From Alkalihalobacterium elongatum (GTDB lineage Bacteria; Bacillota; Bacilli; Bacillales; Bacillaceae_F): 64,000 nt of DNA. Location of the stretch: positions 1-64,000 of the forward strand of contig NZ_WMKZ01000003.1 in NCBI RefSeq assembly GCF_019024285.1, written 5' to 3'. The position numbers and the translations under genes are program-made. The stretch's first letter is position 1. Each line of letters opens with the position of its first letter. The notes below the pieces were generated by a model. The model saw only the letters and a program-made list of their open reading frames with translations. It had not been told where the DNA came from and made no database searches. Positions 9,077-18,430 of the stretch are shown in pieces.

Positions 9077-10519
9077 ATGTTTACATTTTTAATTGCGATT
9101 GCACTTTTAATAATTGGTTATTATACGTACGGAAAGCTAATCGAAAGAATTTTCGGTGTAAAAGAGGCACGACAAACACCAGCTTATAGTATGAAGGATG
9201 GTGTTGATTATATCCCAATGGGGACAAATCGTAACTCATTGATCCAGCTATTAAATATTGCTGGGGTTGGCCCAATTTTTGGTCCAATCATGGGTGCACT
9301 ATATGGTCCAGTTGCTTTTATCTGGATCGTCGCAGGTGCTATTTTTGCGGGGGCTGTTCATGATTATTTAACAGGAATGATTTCCATCCGCAATAAAGGA
9401 GCGCATTTACCACAACTTGCTGGGAAGTTTTTAGGAACAGGTATGAAGCATATCGTAAATGCTGTTGCAGTACTTCTTTTACTTCTAGTTGGAACCGTTT
9501 TCGTAACAGCGCCTGCTGGTCTATTATTTAGCTTAATGGATGGAGTTATTGCATTAGGGATTATTACGGGAGCTATTTTTATTTACTATATTGTAGCTAC
9601 ATTGTTACCTGTTGATAAAATTATCGGAAGAATTTATCCAATTTTAGGAGCACTTCTATTAATTAGTGCGATTGGTGTAGGTGGTATGCTGATTATAACA
9701 GGTGCACCAATTCCTGAACTAACATTACAAAATATGCACCCTACAGGAGCAGCGATCTTCCCATTATTAATGATTACAATTGCATGTGGTGCTATTTCTG
9801 GGTTCCACGCAACACAGTCACCGATTATTTCAAGAACATTGCAAAATGAACGAAATGGTCGTAAAGTCTTTTATGGAATGATGATAGTAGAAGGTATTAT
9901 CGCGATGATTTGGGCAGCTGCAGCGATGAGTCTTTTCTACGGACAGGATTTAAGTGAATTAATCGCTACAGGCGGTGCGGGTCTAGTAGTAAGTGAAGTT
10001 GCCTTTACATTATTAGGTGCTATCGGTGGTACCTTAGCTGTACTTGGTGTTATCGTATTACCAATTACATCTGGAGATACAGCGTTCCGTTCGGCTCGAA
10101 TGATTATCGCAGAATATATCAATTTACCACAAATTAAAATTCTGAGTCGTTTATGGATTGCGGTACCGTTATTCGTAATCTCATTTATCTTAACAAACAT
10201 GGATTTCACGTTACTATGGAGATATTTCGGTGTAACGAATGCCGCAATTAGTGCAATTGCATTATTTGTTGGAGCAATGTATTTAGCTATTCAGTATAAA
10301 TTCCACTGGGTGGCAACGATCCCTGCGACATTTATGACAATGGTTGCTCTTACGTTTATCTTTAACGCACCAATTGGATTTGGATTACCAATGACAACAT
10401 CTTATGTAGCAGCTGCTATCGGTACGGTAATTATTCTTGCATTGTTTGCTTATAAGTTAAAACTAAACCGTGCAGAGGCAGAATTTAAAATTGATGCTGA
10501 CGAAAAAAAAGCAGCATAA
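9077..10519 (+). CDS. cstA: CstA-family transporter (probable pyruvate importer)
   Basis: 480 residues with about 13-14 hydrophobic segments. The CstA signatures are present near the N terminus: YGKLIERIFGV, QLLNIAGVGPIFGPIMGALYGP split over 59-80, and AGAVHDYLTGM near 95. A GFHATQSP motif sits near 243 and PITSGDTAFRSARMI near 328. It is shorter than the roughly 600-700-residue forms of B. subtilis and E. coli, matching the short CstA subfamily. In E. coli the CstA/BtsT proteins import pyruvate and BtsT is controlled by a LytS/LytT-type pair, which agrees with lytST just upstream. AAAGAGGTG precedes the ATG. Confidence 0.88.
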   Translation: MFTFLIAIALLIIGYYTYGKLIERIFGVKEARQTPAYSMKDGVDYIPMGTNRNSLIQLLNIAGVGPIFGPIMGALYGPVAFIWIVAGAIFAGAVHDYLTGMISIRNKGAHLPQLAGKFLGTGMKHIVNAVAVLLLLLVGTVFVTAPAGLLFSLMDGVIALGIITGAIFIYYIVATLLPVDKIIGRIYPILGALLLISAIGVGGMLIITGAPIPELTLQNMHPTGAAIFPLLMITIACGAISGFHATQSPIISRTLQNERNGRKVFYGMMIVEGIIAMIWAAAAMSLFYGQDLSELIATGGAGLVVSEVAFTLLGAIGGTLAVLGVIVLPITSGDTAFRSARMIIAEYINLPQIKILSRLWIAVPLFVISFILTNMDFTLLWRYFGVTNAAISAIALFVGAMYLAIQYKFHWVATIPATFMTMVALTFIFNAPIGFGLPMTTSYVAAAIGTVIILALFAYKLKLNRAEAEFKIDADEKKAA

Positions 10520-10542
10520 TTTTTAGAAAGACCATTTAAGTG

Positions 10543-10597
10543 TATTGCACCCTAATTGTTAGACACACAATCTAACAGTTGGGGTGTATTTTTATAG
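10543..10597 (+). terminator. Terminator after cstA
   Basis: A long imperfect stem pairs GCACCCTAATTGTTAGA with TCTAACAGTTGGGGTGT, followed by ATTTTT. Confidence 0.85.
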
Positions 10598-10720
10598 GTA
10601 AAATTACTAGGAAGACAAATTACATGCTGTTGTTTGTTACTTAAGTGGAAACAAGTATATAAAAAAGAGAATAACAAATGATATACATGACAAAATAGGA
10701 AAAAGATAGGGGTGAATATT

Positions 10721-10873
10721 TTGAGCAAATCAAAAAAAGACCAAAAACCTAGTACTAATAATGTCCAAGAGGGTATGGAAAATGCGTCAAATGATCAGAT
10801 GATTGGTAATGAAGAAGCAACGGCTCAAAATGATGGGTTTCGTTACGACTATGATGATTCATCGGATCTTTAG
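10721..10873 (+). CDS. Small hydrophilic protein of unknown function
   Basis: 50 codons starting from TTG at 10721, behind a good GATAGGGGTG ribosome binding site about 8 bases upstream. The product begins MSKSKKDQKPSTNN and ends YDYDDSSDL: a basic N terminus, an acidic C terminus and many Asn/Gln residues. It has no membrane segment and I do not recognise a family. Size and composition resemble small sporulation-phase proteins of Bacillaceae, but this is only a guess. Confidence 0.55.
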   Translation: MSKSKKDQKPSTNNVQEGMENASNDQMIGNEEATAQNDGFRYDYDDSSDL

Positions 10874-10948
10874 ACAGTTCGTTTAAAATGTTGGACTGAA
10901 TATTCATACTGAATTAGGTAAATTTATGAAGAGTTGGGTGGAAACCTA

Positions 10949-10977
10949 TTGACTATGTAAGCGTTTTCATTTATAGT
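10949..10977 (+). promoter_or_regulatory. Strong sigma-A promoter with cre in the spacer
   Basis: TTGACT at 10949-10954 and TATAGT at 10972-10977 are separated by 17 bases. The spacer contains TGTAAGCGTTTTCA at 10956-10969, a perfect match to the cre consensus TGWAANCGNTNWCA. Such placement should give strong CcpA repression. No coding frame starts downstream. Confidence 0.7.
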
Positions 10978-10983
10978 TGAAGT

Positions 10984-11184
10984 AGGCAGGATAGCAATTG
11001 TGGCTATCATAGTATTCAGCGTAGGTGGGGCTAATACTAGTACAAGGAGAAGTGATATCTTTTCGCTGTAACTCCTAATGTTTGAAAAGTACTGTAAGTG
11101 GAGAAGATGTCCTTTTCCTTACCTTATAATAAAAAAATAATGTCTGTTTCCAAAAAAACCTATTGAAAGCAGTAGGTTTTTTTG
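10984..11184 (+). ncRNA. Candidate CcpA-repressed small RNA
   Basis: A roughly 200-base interval lies between a near-consensus promoter and an intrinsic terminator (AAACCTATT / AGTAGGTTT, then seven T residues, at 11152-11184). It contains no convincing open frame. Local hairpins can be drawn: GATAGC / GCTATC near 10990-11010 and AGGAG / CTCCT around 11044-11073. CcpA-controlled small RNAs are known, for example SR1 in B. subtilis and RsaI in S. aureus. I see no SR1P-like peptide, so it is not obviously SR1. This is inference from promoter and terminator only. Confidence 0.45.
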
Positions 11185-11387
11185 TTTGTAGAACATTACA
11201 ATAACCTACATCTACGTTGGTAAGCCTTTTAAACCTAATGTAGTGATTATTTGAAAGCCAGTAGTATATTTTTTTATTATTCGAAGTGGTAGTTTAATGT
11301 AAATAATAAAGTTTTGAAAATGGGCTAATTTTTTGATATTTTATTATTAGAATATTCAGTTATTTTTATTAGGAAGTAGGGGATTAG

Positions 11388-11807
11388 ATGTTTCAACAAG
11401 TACTTTTAGCTGCAGATGGCTCCAAACACTCCATTCGTGCAGCTGAAAAAGCCGTTCAATTGGTTAAGACCCAAGCAAATAGTTTAGTTGAAGTCATCTA
11501 CGTCATTAATAGCTCTACATCTAAGGCAGATGTTCTTCATTGTGATGACCCAAAGCAAATCGAACAAACACGGAAAGAAAAGTTAAGGGACATTATTCAT
11601 CTTTTTAATATTGAAGGAATTAAACATCAAGTTAAAATATTACGGGGTGAGCCTGGTCCAACAGTTGTCCAATACGCAAATGATAAAAACTTCGACTGTC
11701 TTGTCATCGGGAGTAGAGGACTAAATGCATTACAAAGCATGGTATTAGGAAGTGTCAGTCATAAGGTGGCCAAAAGAGTAAAATGCCCTGTGATGATAGT
11801 AAAATAG
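11388..11807 (+). CDS. UspA-family universal stress protein
   Basis: 139 residues, the normal single-domain size. It opens MFQQVLLAADGSKHS and has the nucleotide-binding loop GSRGLNALQSMVLGSVSHKV at residues 112-131, matching the ATP-binding G2xG9GS/T consensus of MJ0577-type Usp proteins. It is expected to be cytoplasmic and induced under growth arrest or energy stress. The start is supported by GGAAGTAGGGG. A decayed paralogue lies 2.5 kb downstream at 13936. The stretch 11185-11387 is AT-rich and holds only its presumed promoter. Confidence 0.92.
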   Translation: MFQQVLLAADGSKHSIRAAEKAVQLVKTQANSLVEVIYVINSSTSKADVLHCDDPKQIEQTRKEKLRDIIHLFNIEGIKHQVKILRGEPGPTVVQYANDKNFDCLVIGSRGLNALQSMVLGSVSHKVAKRVKCPVMIVK

Positions 11808-11868
11808 AATATATAACAGCTCACTTGTATAAAATTACTTGTATTGTTTTTATTAAAGAACGACGTGA

Positions 11869-11989
11869 TTGCTATTGGACCGATTATTAATCATAAGCTT
11901 GGACCATCACTCTTTACGGAGCCAGGTGGTTAAATAAATTTGTACATGTTGTTGATAATCGCTGATTTTGGGGTTTGGTCCAATAGCAA
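11869..11989. repeat. Inverted-repeat element (MITE-like), copy 1
   Basis: A 121-bp segment is bounded by the perfect 13-bp inverted repeat TTGCTATTGGACC (11869-11881) and GGTCCAATAGCAA (11977-11989). The interior contains no gene. A second element with closely related ends is at 20879-21014. Confidence 0.6.
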
Positions 11990-12229
11990 CAAAGTTCTTG
12001 CTGTAATTTCAAGGTTCCATATTCAAACTGTATTCCAACAAAAAATATGTATTTTCTAATACAATAGAAATAAGTATAAATTAACGTATAAGATTTTAAA
12101 ATGTGACAAATCTGTGTTATAGTACAATAGTACATACCTCTAATTCCTCTTTTTATGTTCCCATTCAAAATATTTCCAGGATATGAATTCATCTAAGAAT
12201 ATATAAAAAACTATAGAAAGGTGGATACG

Positions 12230-12397
12230 ATGAATAATGAAGATTATTTAAATGTTGAAGAACTTAAGCAAATTGAACAACTAACCGAACGTATGGTGAA
12301 GAATGCTTCAGAAGATGAACTCAAGCGCTGTATTACTGAGATTACTATGATCAAAGAACGAGCAAGACTCCGTCAGCTACAGATGACCGATAAGTAA
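12230..12397 (+). CDS. Small helical protein of unknown function
   Basis: 55 residues beginning MNNEDYLNVEELKQIEQL and ending RLRQLQMTDK, preceded by the ribosome binding site AAAGGTGG 8 bases before the ATG. It is highly charged and predicted almost wholly alpha-helical, with one Cys in LKRCITEI. It stands alone, with a terminator immediately after. No family is recognised. Codon use and the clean RBS-ORF-terminator arrangement support a real gene. Confidence 0.65.
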   Translation: MNNEDYLNVEELKQIEQLTERMVKNASEDELKRCITEITMIKERARLRQLQMTDK

Positions 12398-12410
12398 AAA
12401 GGACAAAGGA

Positions 12411-12440
12411 AAAGGCTGACCATAAATGGCAGCCTTTTTC
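12411..12440 (+). terminator. Terminator after the 55-residue ORF
   Basis: AAAGGCTG / CAGCCTTT stem followed by TTTC. The following 12441-12735 is AT-rich with no gene seen; the pfkA promoter should lie there. Confidence 0.85.
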
Positions 12441-12735
12441 GATTCCCTTCCTACAAGGAACCTCCATATGAAACTGTATTCATTTTACAATTGAATGAGG
12501 AATGTTACAAGTATTTCAGACTACTTATTCAAAGTATTGTAGATTACTTCGTTTAATGACTAGTAGAAATTGATTTTTAAAGATACTTTAGTTTTTTTAA
12601 TGAATTTTAAATAACATTAAAGAAAATACTAATTTGTATATGATGGTAAAAACCCCCACTTTAGTGCCGCACTTGAAATAGAATTACACTAAAAAAATCT
12701 AAAAACAACTAAGTATACAAAAACAGCTAGACTAA

Positions 12736-13710
<975 letters not shown>

Positions 13711-13935
13711 TAGAACAAGACTAAGGGGGAAATAAACAGGCATCTTGTGTGTATAGCCCCGTAAAAATCATCCATATTTTCATTAAAAGCATATTATTGA
13801 TTTAGTAAAAACTATGGTGCTACTTAGGCCTCTGGACACTAGATAGACGAAAATCTGTATCTTGTAAGGTATAGCTTTCGTAATACCATTTAAATATACA
13901 GACAATAAAATGGTGCTTTTGGTAGTAGTGATGAA

Positions 13936-14190
13936 ATGTTTCAACGTATCCTTGTGGCAGCAGATTGATCAGAATATTCCTTAAGAGCAGCAGAAAATGC
14001 GATTGGGCTAGTCGAAGGAAATGATGATTCTGTTGTAGAAATAATTTATGTAGTGGATGGTGTGACATCGAAAGCTGATGTACTTCACAATCGAGGATCC
14101 ATTGAGATTGCAAATAAGCGATAAGAGCATCTTGCAGCTATTGTGAAAGCAATGGAAGCTGCAGGAGTTAAGTATGTAATTAAAACGTGA
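13936..14190 (+). pseudogene. Decayed UspA-family gene
   Basis: The ATG at 13936 starts a frame closely resembling the UspA at 11388: MFQRILVAAD, then a stop, then SEYSLRAAENAIGLV, with TSKADVLH conserved identically. In-frame stops occur at 13966 (TGA where the paralogue has Gly) and 14122 (TAA), and the frame ends at 14188. The nucleotide-binding C-terminal half is missing. It is therefore a truncated, non-functional paralogue. A hairpin follows at 14199-14232. Confidence 0.85.
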
Positions 14191-14198
14191 TATAAGAG

Positions 14199-14234
14199 GT
14201 TATAACATAGTAATGATGTTATAGCCCTTTTATA
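14199..14234 (+). terminator. Hairpin after the UspA pseudogene
   Basis: GGTTATAACAT / ATGTTATAGCC stem followed by CTTTTATATTTTT. From 14235 to 14505 I see no gene. Confidence 0.7.
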
Positions 14235-14517
14235 TTTTTAGTTATTGCCATTGTTGATTTCCGCGTGAGTTTAGGATTTGATTTGTGAAAGGTTAATTTT
14301 TTCACACGCCGTTCAGGTACTGATAGGTTGAAAAAATGAGCATGAAATTTTTTGTGATGAGCTTAAAACCAATACACAACAGAGCTTAATTTTTATACGG
14401 GAAAGGAATAATATTACTCCACTTTATTCAAACCCTAAATTAGTACAAAATACATAAGTAGCTGCCTTTATGAAGAAAATGAACATGTATGAACTAAAAA
14501 GGAGGTAGTTTTTAATT

Positions 14518-14670
14518 ATGGCACGAGGAAAAAGCTTCAATCATAAGAAGAAGAACCACCCTGGAGAATTCCCAAAAAACAGCGAGCAAAAAGAGCCGAA
14601 AATTGAGTCGTCTGGCGATGATGGTTACTTAGCCGAAAAGGAAGCCTTTAAAAACCGTCTTCCTGAATAA
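14518..14670 (+). CDS. Small basic protein of unknown function
   Basis: 50 residues beginning MARGKSFNHKKKNHPGEF and ending KEAFKNRLPE, behind a strong AAAGGAGG ribosome binding site. It has a Lys/His-rich N terminus and an acidic centre (ESSGDDG). It has no membrane segment. Similar tiny charged proteins are common among minor spore proteins in Bacillaceae, but I cannot assign a family. A hairpin follows near 14693-14724. Confidence 0.65.
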   Translation: MARGKSFNHKKKNHPGEFPKNSEQKEPKIESSGDDGYLAEKEAFKNRLPE

Positions 14671-14690
14671 GAGAAAGCCTAATGATGGAT

Positions 14691-14726
14691 TAGGGACTGA
14701 GAATTTGTCAGTCTCTATTTTTAATA
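14691..14726 (+). terminator. Terminator after the 50-residue basic protein
   Basis: GGGACTGA / TCAGTCTC hairpin followed by TATTTTTAA. Confidence 0.7.
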
Positions 14727-14816
14727 CATAAAATTAGTTAGGATATGGTTTGTTGCGGTAAAGAATGTTTTGTAAAATAATAGTTGTACACATTAAGAAA
14801 CAGAAAAGGTGTTTGC

Positions 14817-15938
14817 ATGAATACATATATTGTAGTTGGAGCAGGAATTCTTGGGGCATCAACAGCCTATCACTTGGCGAAGGCCGGTGTTAAGGTGACG
14901 TTAGTAGACAGGAAAGACAATGGACAAGCAACTGACGCAGCGGCAGGAATTGTTTGTCCGTGGTTAACACAGCGAAGAAATAAAGCTTGGTACCAACTCG
15001 TTAAAGGTGGAGCTAGGTTTTATCCTGTTTTAATTCGTGAATTAGAAGGAATTGGAGAAAAGAATACAGGTTATGCAAGAGTTGGTGCAATTAGTTTACA
15101 TACCGATGAAAAAAAGCTTGATCAAATGGAAGAACGAGCATATAAGAGAAGAGAGGATGCACCAGAGATTGGCGAAATTACAAGATTAACTCCAGCTGAA
15201 ACGAAAGCGTTATTTCCACCTCTCTCTGATGACTATGGGTCAATCCATATTAGCGGAGGTGCTCGTGTTAATGGGAGAGCACTTCGCGATGCAATGGTCA
15301 ATGCAGCGACAACATACGGAGCAAAAAAAATAACTGGGGACGTAACATTAGAGGTTGAAAACAATCTGGTTACAGGTGTAATAGTAAATGGTGAGTCCTA
15401 TCAGGCTGATAAAGTTATTGTAACAGCTGGAGCCTGGGCAAAAGATTTACTTGAACCACTCGGTATCCAGTTCGTCGTAAAACCACAAAAAGCGCAAATC
15501 GTGCATCTAGAAGTAGTAAATACTGATACGAGTGAATGGCCCGTTGTTATGCCACCAAATAATCAATACTTACTCGCATTTGAAGACGGGCGTGTAGTGA
15601 TAGGAGCGACACATGAAGATGAAAAAGGCTTTGATACTCGTGTAACTCCAGGAGGTCTTCATGAAATATTTGATAAAGCATTAACTGTAGCCCCTGGATT
15701 AGCAGATAGTACTGTTGTTGAAACAAGGGTCGGCTTCCGGCCATTTACTCCAGGATTTCTCCCTGTGATTGGTCAATTACCGAATTTTGAAGGAGTTCTT
15801 ATTGCAAATGGTTTAGGAGCATCAGGATTAACTGCGGGCCCTTATTTAGGTGCGGAACTAGCAAAGCTAGCTTTGGGACAACCTACAGAAATTGATTTAG
15901 CCCAATACGATATCGCTGGAGCGATAGAAACACAATAA
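14817..15938 (+). CDS. FAD-dependent oxidoreductase, DadA/glycine oxidase-like
   Basis: 373 residues starting MNTYIVVGAGILGASTAYHL split by the FAD-binding GxGxxG motif at residues 8-13. The DAO fold is complete: TLVDRKDN (adenosine ribose contact), AAGIVCPW, the VVTAGAWA-like turn (VIVTAGAWA), and the C-terminal FRPFTPGFLPVIG and NGLGASGLTAGP. Members oxidise D-amino acids or N-methyl amino acids. The substrate is unknown. I chose ATG 14817 because AAAAGGTG lies just upstream and because the GxGxxG strand begins immediately; an upstream ATG at 14784 would add 11 unlikely residues. Confidence 0.88.
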   Translation: MNTYIVVGAGILGASTAYHLAKAGVKVTLVDRKDNGQATDAAAGIVCPWLTQRRNKAWYQLVKGGARFYPVLIRELEGIGEKNTGYARVGAISLHTDEKKLDQMEERAYKRREDAPEIGEITRLTPAETKALFPPLSDDYGSIHISGGARVNGRALRDAMVNAATTYGAKKITGDVTLEVENNLVTGVIVNGESYQADKVIVTAGAWAKDLLEPLGIQFVVKPQKAQIVHLEVVNTDTSEWPVVMPPNNQYLLAFEDGRVVIGATHEDEKGFDTRVTPGGLHEIFDKALTVAPGLADSTVVETRVGFRPFTPGFLPVIGQLPNFEGVLIANGLGASGLTAGPYLGAELAKLALGQPTEIDLAQYDIAGAIETQ

Positions 15939-15953
15939 AGTCAGAACTAAGCA

Positions 15954-15990
15954 ATGGAGCCAGGCACCCTTTTAGGGTGCCTGGCTCCAT
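15954..15990. repeat. REP-like perfect palindrome, also terminator-like
   Basis: Arms of 17 bases, ATGGAGCCAGGCACCCT and AGGGTGCCTGGCTCCAT, flank a TTT loop just after the oxidase gene. The core GCCAGGCACC recurs at 54567-54576 inside a coding sequence. No T tract follows, so it may be a mobile palindrome that acts as a terminator. From 15991 to 16320 I see no gene. Confidence 0.7.
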
Positions 15991-16337
15991 TTATGCATTT
16001 CTTTATATATAAAATACATACTTCAACGACGGTTGACACCATTATGCATCATTCTACACAATTGTTAATTTTCTGCTATATACCTGATAGCGAATTGCTA
16101 CGTTACATATATCACAGCTATAACATCAAATTGCACATGTTCTTTCAAATAGTCGCCTCATTGGCACTAACTTGATCCATTCCGCAATCTAATTCGTGCT
16201 TAAACAGAGATTTAGTTGTATAATGAAAATAGAATGAATATTCAAAAAATAAATCTTTATTTGATTGTCTTGCCCTAGAATTGACTTTCGATAGAAGTCA
16301 CTGAAAATTAAATTAAACGAGAGGACGGATGTACTAA

Positions 16338-17282
16338 ATGAATTTAGATGAACTAGGTGTTACTATGGTCACGATTGATTTGCCGTTTAAACTGAATCAT
16401 GTCAATTGCTTTATAGCTGAAGGGGAAAACGGTGTTACTGTGATTGATACAGGATTAAATAACGAAACTTCTAAAAAGGTGTGGCAACAAACATTAGGGA
16501 ACAAAGATGTTTCTAATATTTTTCTAACTCATTATCACCCTGATCATTATGGTTATGGTGGTGAATTACAGCAAAAGACAGGTGCTGATGTATGGATGTC
16601 ACAAGAAGATGCTGAAACAGCAAAAGTAGCATGGGACCCGCAGACAACAAAAATCTTTCAAGGTTTCTATAAAGAGTGTGGTATTTCGAGTGAGCTCATT
16701 AATAAACTATCCGATAATTCGAGTGGATTTATTAAAAGAGTTACACCACATCCAGTCATAAATCACCATTTTACCGAGCATATGAAAGTCCCAATCGGAA
16801 AATATGATTACGAAGTTCTTTTCACCCCTGGACATTCAGGTGGTTTAGTTTGCTTCTATAATAAAGAAAAGGGAATTTTATTTTCTACAGATCATGTACT
16901 TCCTAAAATTACACCCAACATCTCGTATCATATTTATGGTTTGCAAAATCCGTTAGCTTCGTATTTAAAATCACTAGAAAAAATTAAAAAGCTGGAAGCT
17001 GATTTTGTTATACCTTCCCATGGTAAACCGTTTTATAACGCAAATGAACGAATAGAGGAAATTATTAAGCATCACGAAGAGCGATTAGCGGAAACATTCG
17101 ACATAATTGGTGAGAGAGTCACAGTCATTGAAGCATGTGAAAAACTGTTTCGTAAAGAGCTTACTGTCCACGATGTCAGATTTGCCTTAGGTGAGACAGT
17201 CGCTCATTTGGAATATCTATATGAAAAAAATGAATGTAACAAGGAGAAAGTTGATGGTACATGGTACTACAGCATCAACTAA
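16338..17282 (+). CDS. MBL-fold metallohydrolase
   Basis: 314 residues with the metal-binding motif THYHPDHYG at residues 64-72 and a second metal histidine in TPGHSGG near 155. An Asp follows in FSTDHVLP, and the last His is in IPSHGKP. The C-terminal 100 residues form the extra helical domain found in YqjP/LACTB2-like hydrolases (HHEERL near residue 250). It has no signal peptide. RBS GAGAGGACGG. It is not closely related to the MBL gene at 1323. Substrate unknown. Confidence 0.87.
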   Translation: MNLDELGVTMVTIDLPFKLNHVNCFIAEGENGVTVIDTGLNNETSKKVWQQTLGNKDVSNIFLTHYHPDHYGYGGELQQKTGADVWMSQEDAETAKVAWDPQTTKIFQGFYKECGISSELINKLSDNSSGFIKRVTPHPVINHHFTEHMKVPIGKYDYEVLFTPGHSGGLVCFYNKEKGILFSTDHVLPKITPNISYHIYGLQNPLASYLKSLEKIKKLEADFVIPSHGKPFYNANERIEEIIKHHEERLAETFDIIGERVTVIEACEKLFRKELTVHDVRFALGETVAHLEYLYEKNECNKEKVDGTWYYSIN

Positions 17283-17292
17283 GAAACAAAAT

Positions 17293-17322
17293 AAAAAACA
17301 GTGGACTATCCACTGTTTTTAT
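17293..17322. terminator. Bidirectional terminator
   Basis: AAAACAGTGG / CCACTGTTTT with an ACTAT loop and A/T tracts on both sides. It serves the MBL gene on the plus strand and overlaps the stop of the minus-strand small gene. Confidence 0.85.
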
Positions 17323-17495
17323 TTACGGTTAACTTCTGTTGGGGAGTAACCAGGTCTTGCCTTTAACTCATACCGATCATCAAGTTCTTTTGCTAGTTCC
17401 AAATCTTGATCATCGGTTTTGATGTCTTTCTTTGGTGTTTGCGGTAATCCAGCTTTATTTTTATCGCGTACTTTTTGATTTCTTGCTCGTCCCAT
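17319..17495 (-). CDS. Small basic protein, YfhD-like
   Basis: 58 residues beginning MGRARNQKVRDKNKAGLPQT, close to the N-terminal pattern of YfhD-like proteins (MGR..-H/N-K-RDKNK-LPQTP). The remainder, ending LKARPGYSPTEVNRK, is charged and disordered. An AAGGAGAGAA ribosome binding site precedes the ATG. It is first of three tiny genes on the minus strand (17319-17940) that look like a sporulation/stress microcluster. Function unknown. Confidence 0.7.
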   Translation of the reverse strand: MGRARNQKVRDKNKAGLPQTPKKDIKTDDQDLELAKELDDRYELKARPGYSPTEVNRK

Positions 17496-17536
17496 CAGTA
17501 TTCTCTCCTTAAAATAGTAGTAAGTTCATGACTGAC

Positions 17537-17674
17537 CTAATATTCAATTTCTTCAAAGTCTTTCGGTTGAGGAACAGGTTGTTTGTTTTCTCTATTTTTT
17601 ATTTCATCTATGTTTTGCAGTTGCTCTTGTCGATCATCAATAGGTACTTGTTTCTTTCCATTTTTCTGTTGCAT
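17537..17674 (-). CDS. Small hydrophilic protein of unknown function
   Basis: 45 residues: MQQKNGKKQVPIDDRQEQ at the start and PKDFEEIEY at the end, rich in Gln, Asn and Lys. AAGGGG lies 8-9 bases upstream of the ATG. It has no hydrophobic segment and no known motif. Spacing suggests it is transcribed with its minus-strand neighbours. Confidence 0.6.
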   Translation of the reverse strand: MQQKNGKKQVPIDDRQEQLQNIDEIKNRENKQPVPQPKDFEEIEY

Positions 17675-17772
17675 TCTTAAAATACCCCTTTAATTTGATT
17701 TTTTTATCTACACTCTATTTTCAATTAAACTGGGGATCACCTGCCATATCATACAAGTGCATTTAAACTTTG

Positions 17773-17940
17773 CTAAGAGTTACTTTTTCTTCTCCAGGTC
17801 GTTTGTCCACCTTTAACAGGACAAACAGGAAAAGAATCATTATTTTTAAACTGTTTCATGACACCAGCGTCACAAACATATTCTGCCGTTTCGATAACTC
17901 TATCTCCTGTAAAAAAATTTAATTCATTTCTCTGTGGCAT
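17773..17940 (-). CDS. Small protein with degenerate zinc-ribbon-like C terminus
   Basis: 55 residues with a perfect AGGAGGTG ribosome binding site. It contains EYVCDAGVMKQF near residue 20 and FPVCPVKGGQTTW near 37. The pattern resembles small one-knuckle zinc ribbons (C-x-x-C ... CPxCGGTTW), but only one Cys remains in each half (Cys23 and Cys40). It may bind metal as a dimer or not at all. Function unknown. Confidence 0.65.
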   Translation of the reverse strand: MPQRNELNFFTGDRVIETAEYVCDAGVMKQFKNNDSFPVCPVKGGQTTWRRKSNS

Positions 17941-18194
17941 TGCTTCACCTCCTAAGAGAAAACCAACAACATTCTTTTACATTGCTATTTAATTTCCTCT
18001 TTATTGTGTTCATTTATACCAAATACATTCAGGCGAAAACTTATAAACCTAATAAGTGAGAAGATGAAAAAGATAAAGTTTAGGGAAACATATACTTTTT
18101 TATACCTAATTAAAGTACAATATTCTTATAGAAAGAAGACTTTTTCTAACAACTAAATTAGTAGAAAAAGAAGTACATAAGGGTGAGGAAGAAA

Positions 18195-18398
18195 ATGAAA
18201 ATTGATGTGAAAAAATGTCCAATTTGTAATCAATCGAACAACTGTGGAAACGAACTTGGCCAATCCACCTGTTGGTGTAGCAAGGAAATTTTCCCTGAAG
18301 CAATTTTTAAACAATTAACAGAAGAGCAGCTCCATAAATCCTGTATTTGTAAAAAGTGCTTAGATAACTTTAAAAAAAGTAGAGAAAGAGCAGACTAG
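18195..18398 (+). CDS. Cysteine-rich CWC family protein
   Basis: 67 residues with nine cysteines: KCPICNQSNNC near the N terminus, then the family-defining TCWCSK around residues 25-30, then SCICKKCLDNF. This matches the cysteine-rich CWC family (often next to unrelated housekeeping genes), probably a small metal-binding protein. The ATG at 18195 is chosen because GGGTGAGG at 18181-18188 is the ribosome binding site; an in-frame GTG at 18183 overlaps it. A terminator overlaps the end of the gene. Confidence 0.85.
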   Translation: MKIDVKKCPICNQSNNCGNELGQSTCWCSKEIFPEAIFKQLTEEQLHKSCICKKCLDNFKKSRERAD

Positions 18399-18417
18399 GA
18401 AAAATCTGCTCTTTTTC
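18387..18417 (+). terminator. Terminator of the CWC gene
   Basis: AGAGCAGA / TCTGCTCT stem followed by TTTTTCC; the stem begins inside the last codons. Confidence 0.85.
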
Positions 18418-18430
18418 CATGAATATTTTT

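Noticed and set aside
10721-10873. Assigning the 50-residue protein to a named small acid-soluble spore protein family
   Set aside because: No SASP signature is visible; composition alone is not enough.
11869-11989. Treating the 121-bp inverted-repeat segment as a terminator
   Set aside because: The arms are 95 bases apart and no T tract follows; a second copy of the ends elsewhere fits a repeat element better.
13966-13968. In-frame TGA in the uspA-like frame as a selenocysteine codon
   Set aside because: No SECIS-like hairpin follows, the paralogue has Gly here, and further TAA and TGA stops occur; decay is simpler.
15954-16175. 73-residue open frame starting in the palindrome after the oxidase gene
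   Set aside because: It begins inside the inverted repeat, lacks a ribosome binding site and has unstructured low-complexity composition.
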